Positions 61,132 through 64,000 of a stretch of 64,000 nucleotides of DNA are shown piece by piece. The position numbers and the translations under genes were made by a program. Numbering within the stretch: position 1 is the stretch's first letter; each line of letters begins with the position of its first letter. The notes beneath the pieces are model-generated. The model worked only from the letters and a program-made list of their open reading frames with translations. It ran no database searches and was not told the origin of the DNA. Location of the stretch: the NCBI GenBank assembly GCA_016705575.1, contig JADIXX010000008.1:620001-684000 (forward strand), written 5' to 3'. The stretch is from Candidatus Aalborgicola defluviihabitans (lineage in GTDB: Bacteria; Pseudomonadota; Gammaproteobacteria; Burkholderiales; Burkholderiaceae_C).

Positions 61132-63876
61132 ATGTCAGGAATTATGACCCGCAATGGACACCAGGATCTGAGCGATGGTTCCCGCTTCAGCCAACGTATT
61201 CGCCGACGCTACGCCCAGCAATTAACCCTACTCCCGGCGGGCACACCCACACGGGCCAGCATGCAGGCGCTGTACGAAGGCTTGCTGGCCAATGGCAACG
61301 ATGTGGGCAGTGGTCTGCGCACTGTGCGCCAACTGGTCGTTGAGCGGCTCATCCACCTGGATTGCAACGAAGGTGCCTCCCTGTCCGCCGTAACCGGTGT
61401 CATGACCGACTTGGCCGAATTTGCCCTGGATACGGCTTACCACGAGAGCTGCAAAACACTGGACGCACAACATGGCGCACCACATACGCCACAGGGCATG
61501 CGAGCCGAGTTGTGTATTGTCGGCATGGGCAAGCTTGGTGCACGTGAACTCAATGTATCCAGCGACATTGATCTCATCTATATCTACGACCAGGATGGCG
61601 AGACCGGCGGCAATGCCGAAGGCAGAAACCGCGTATCCAACCAGGAATACTTCGGCAAGCAAGTCAAGGCCATTTATGCGCTGGTAGGCGACACCACGGA
61701 GCATGGCTTTGTCTTTCGGGTTGACTTGGCGCTGCGCCCCAACGGTAACTCTGGACCTCCCGTGGTTTCGTTGGGGGCGTTGGAAGAGTATTTTCACGTT
61801 CAGGGGCGCGAGTGGGAGCGTTTTGCCTGGCTCAAGAGCCGGGTGGTGGCCCCCACGCAGTCGATTGGATCGGCCTGCGCGCTAAGCCTGCGCAGCGTGG
61901 TGATGCCTTTTGTGTTCCGGCGCTACCTGGACTACAACGTCTTTGATGCCCTGCGCGTGCTGCACCGCCAGATCCGCGACCACGCCACCAAGCGCAGCGC
62001 CGGCAAGCCCGAGCGCAACAACGACGTCAAACTCTCGCGCGGCGGTATCCGCGAGATCGAATTCACCGTACAACTGCTGCAGGTGGTGCGAGGTGGCCAG
62101 TTCCCCGAGTTGCGCACCCGTCCCACGCAGAGCGCTCTGAAGCGATTGGCCCAGGCTGGCCTGATGCCGCAGGCCACGGCCGAAGCATTGGCCCAGGCGT
62201 ATGTATTTTTGCGCCAGGTGGAGCACCGCATCCAGTACCTGGACGACCAGCAGACCCACGTGCTGCCCACGGCTGATCCTGAGCTGGAATGGATTGCCCA
62301 CACGCTGGGCTTTGAAGGAACTTGCGCCTTTCTGGGTGAGCTTGACCGCCACCGTGAACTGGTCGCCCAGGAGTTTGACGCCCTGCTCGGTGGTGCCCCG
62401 AAAGAATGCAAAGGCTGTGGTGGTGCGGCAGCGGCTTCACCAGGCACTAACGACTTCGACGCCCTACTGGCCCCACTCACTGGGCGTTTCCATGAGCGGG
62501 TGGCGAGCTGGCGTCACCACCCCCGCGTCTTGGCCCTGCGCGAAGAATCCCGCGCACGCTTGGCCCGGCTGGTACTACGCACAGCGCAATGGTTGGCCGA
62601 GGGCCGTGTCAGTGAAGACGCCGCAGTGCGGCTGGCCGACTGGATTGAACCCCTGCTGCGGCGCGAGAGTTATCTGGCTTTGCTACTGGAGCGCCCTGTT
62701 GTGCATGAGCGCCTTCTGCACATGCTGGGCGCTGCTCGCTGGCCTGCGCGCTACCTGCTCAAACACCCCGGCGTCATCGACGAACTGGCAGGCAACGCCC
62801 TGTTCGAGGAACGGTTTGACCCCGCTGATTTCGAGCAGGAACTGGAACGACGACGCAGTGCCTTGCAAAGCAGCGGCGAAGATGACGATGAGGCCCTGCT
62901 TGACTTGCTACGCCGCGCCCACCATGCGGATGTGTTCCGCATTCTGGCGCGCGACGTGGAAGGACGCCTAACAGTAGAACAGGTTGCGGATGACCTCAGC
63001 GCCCTGGCCGAAGTGGTATTGCGCGTTACCACCCGCTGGTGCTGGGAACGGCTGAAGAACCGCCACCAGCCGGAATGCTGCTTTGGCATCATTGCCTACG
63101 GAAAACTTGGTGGCAAGGAGTTGGGCTATGGCAGTGATCTGGACATTGTGTTTGTCTACGACGACCCGGATGACCGAGCCGGCGAAGTCTACGCAGCCCT
63201 GGTGCGCAAGCTGATCAACTGGCTCACCGTCAAGACCGGCGAAGGGGACTTGTACGAAATCGACACGGCCTTGCGCCCCAACGGCAATTCAGGGCTCTTG
63301 GTCACCAGTTTCGATGCCTATTCGAATTATCAACAGCAGCGTGGCAGCAATACGGCATGGACTTGGGAACACCAGGCCATGACCCGGGCCCGCTGTGTAC
63401 TGGGCGATGCCACGCTGCAGACCCGCTTTGATGCGATGCGCGAAGCCGTGATCAGCGCCGAGCGGAATAACCAGGGGTTGCTCGCAGAAATTGACAGCAT
63501 GCGCGACAAAGTACGCAGTGCTCACCCGGTGCGCGGGGCGCTGTTCGACATCAAACACAGTCCCGGCGGCATGGTGGACATCGAGTTTGCGGTTCAGTTT
63601 CTGGTGCTATCCCAAGGCTACCGCCATCCTGAACTGCTGGCTAATGCCGGCAATATTGCTCTGCTGCAACGTGCCCAAGCCTGCGGGCTGCTGCCAGCAC
63701 CGGTAGGCGATGAAGCCGCACAGGCCTACCGCAGCCTGCGCCAAATCCAGCACCGTGCCCGCCTCAATGAAGAAACCACCCAGATTGAGGCGGCTTCGGT
63801 CGCCCACGAACGCGCTGCTGGGCTGGCCTTGTGGGAGGTGGTTTTTGCTGCCGCATCCGCGCCACAGGCCGCCTAG
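61132..63876 (+). CDS. glnE: bifunctional glutamine synthetase adenylyltransferase/deadenylase
   Basis: Adenylylates glutamine synthetase to switch it off when nitrogen is plentiful, and removes AMP when it is scarce. The 914 residues contain two nucleotidyltransferase domains: MGKLGARELNVSSDIDLIYI (about 130-150) and YGKLGGKELGYGSDLDIVFV (about 655-675), each with G-G/S-D-x-D. The linking GlnD-type helical region has LSRGGIREIEFTVQLLQV. ATG 61132 is chosen; 61144 is possible. Confidence 0.95.
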   Translation: MSGIMTRNGHQDLSDGSRFSQRIRRRYAQQLTLLPAGTPTRASMQALYEGLLANGNDVGSGLRTVRQLVVERLIHLDCNEGASLSAVTGVMTDLAEFALDTAYHESCKTLDAQHGAPHTPQGMRAELCIVGMGKLGARELNVSSDIDLIYIYDQDGETGGNAEGRNRVSNQEYFGKQVKAIYALVGDTTEHGFVFRVDLALRPNGNSGPPVVSLGALEEYFHVQGREWERFAWLKSRVVAPTQSIGSACALSLRSVVMPFVFRRYLDYNVFDALRVLHRQIRDHATKRSAGKPERNNDVKLSRGGIREIEFTVQLLQVVRGGQFPELRTRPTQSALKRLAQAGLMPQATAEALAQAYVFLRQVEHRIQYLDDQQTHVLPTADPELEWIAHTLGFEGTCAFLGELDRHRELVAQEFDALLGGAPKECKGCGGAAAASPGTNDFDALLAPLTGRFHERVASWRHHPRVLALREESRARLARLVLRTAQWLAEGRVSEDAAVRLADWIEPLLRRESYLALLLERPVVHERLLHMLGAARWPARYLLKHPGVIDELAGNALFEERFDPADFEQELERRRSALQSSGEDDDEALLDLLRRAHHADVFRILARDVEGRLTVEQVADDLSALAEVVLRVTTRWCWERLKNRHQPECCFGIIAYGKLGGKELGYGSDLDIVFVYDDPDDRAGEVYAALVRKLINWLTVKTGEGDLYEIDTALRPNGNSGLLVTSFDAYSNYQQQRGSNTAWTWEHQAMTRARCVLGDATLQTRFDAMREAVISAERNNQGLLAEIDSMRDKVRSAHPVRGALFDIKHSPGGMVDIEFAVQFLVLSQGYRHPELLANAGNIALLQRAQACGLLPAPVGDEAAQAYRSLRQIQHRARLNEETTQIEAASVAHERAAGLALWEVVFAAASAPQAA

Positions 63877-64000
63877 TTGCTTGCACGGATGCGCTGCAGT
63901 AGGCGGGTGGTTGAATAGCCTTCAACAAAAGGCAGCGCCTGGGCCCGCCCGCCCCAGGTATGCATCAGCGCGGTTTCCGGTAGCACATCCATGTCGTAGT
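63873..64000 (-). CDS. HldE/RfaE2-type heptose adenylyltransferase, C-terminal end
   Basis: The minus-strand frame is open to the window edge and encodes the last 42 residues, including VLPETALMHTWGGRAQALPF and VEGYSTTRLLQRIRASN. The LPF-x-EGYSTT-x-L end is typical of the adenylyltransferase domain of HldE or the separate RfaE2, which makes ADP-heptose for lipopolysaccharide. The HxGH active site lies outside the window, so HldE and RfaE2 cannot be told apart. Its stop shares CTAG with the glnE stop. Confidence 0.75.
   Translation of the reverse strand, partial: YDMDVLPETALMHTWGGRAQALPFVEGYSTTRLLQRIRASN

Noticed and set aside
1..64000. CRISPR arrays, tRNA or rRNA genes, prophage or IS elements
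   Set aside because: No regularly spaced repeats, no cloverleaf-like or rRNA-like sequence in the gaps, and no transposase or phage reading frame was seen in any frame.

Overview
The window is GC-rich chromosomal DNA from a betaproteobacterium, most likely a member of the Comamonadaceae (Rhodoferax-like). This rests on gene content and order (ssb-MFS-uvrA; def-fmt; LysM protein-dprA-smg; purE-purK; yajC-secD-secF) and on the protein sequences. It is a housekeeping core region: I see no rRNA, tRNA, CRISPR array, prophage or intact insertion sequence. Genes are tightly packed, and no stretch of 300 bases or more is without a gene. The longest gap, between pyk and pgk, holds a broken gene fragment.

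Layout. 1-9.9 kb: the 3' part of an RND efflux pump, ssb, an MFS transporter, uvrA and a soluble TPR-GAF histidine kinase. 9.9-18.7 kb (mostly minus strand): two glutathione transferases, a DUF1501/DUF1800 export pair, pyrF, a family 4 uracil-DNA glycosylase, rimI, tsaB and an EamA transporter. 18.7-26 kb: dacB, a GDSL esterase lipoprotein with an OmpW-like porin, a 7TM sensor kinase without a partner regulator, and a gspA-gspB pair without the rest of a type II secretion system. 26-29 kb: tsaC/Sua5, purK, purE. 29-41 kb: a thioredoxin-TPR chaperedoxin, ackA with a MaoC-phosphotransacetylase fusion, purC, fba, pyk, pgk, azlCD, fmt, def. 41-50 kb: LysM protein, dprA, smg, a DUF1631 protein, secF-secD-yajC. 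50-64 kb: a fused indolepyruvate ferredoxin oxidoreductase with a divergent Lrp-type regulator, a small exported protein, mltA, a new 50-residue membrane ORF, a nitrilase-family amidase, yhdP, glnE and the 3' end of an hldE/rfaE2-type gene.

The most notable finding is a dispersed element of about 50 bp that occurs eight times, with fixed spacing between its ends. Its left end resembles TACTATTGAATTNATAGC and its right end ACGAGGGCTAGAGGCC. Six of the eight copies lie in frame inside protein-coding genes (uvrA, tsaC/Sua5, purK, fmt, an EamA transporter, a small exported protein). A seventh supplies the stop codon of a small gene. It resembles in behaviour the protein-coding palindromic elements described in Rickettsia, but is a different sequence. 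The second notable item is a decayed GGDEF (diguanylate cyclase) C-terminus between pyk and pgk, with one visible frameshift.

How the genes work together: fba, pgk and pyk are lower glycolysis on one strand, followed by acetate metabolism (fused phosphotransacetylase and ackA) and purine synthesis (purC, purE, purK, with pyrF for pyrimidines). The tsaB/tsaC genes (t6A tRNA modification), rimI, def and fmt serve translation. uvrA, ssb, dprA and the glycosylase serve DNA repair and uptake. dacB, mltA, the LysM protein, yhdP and the Sec genes serve the envelope.
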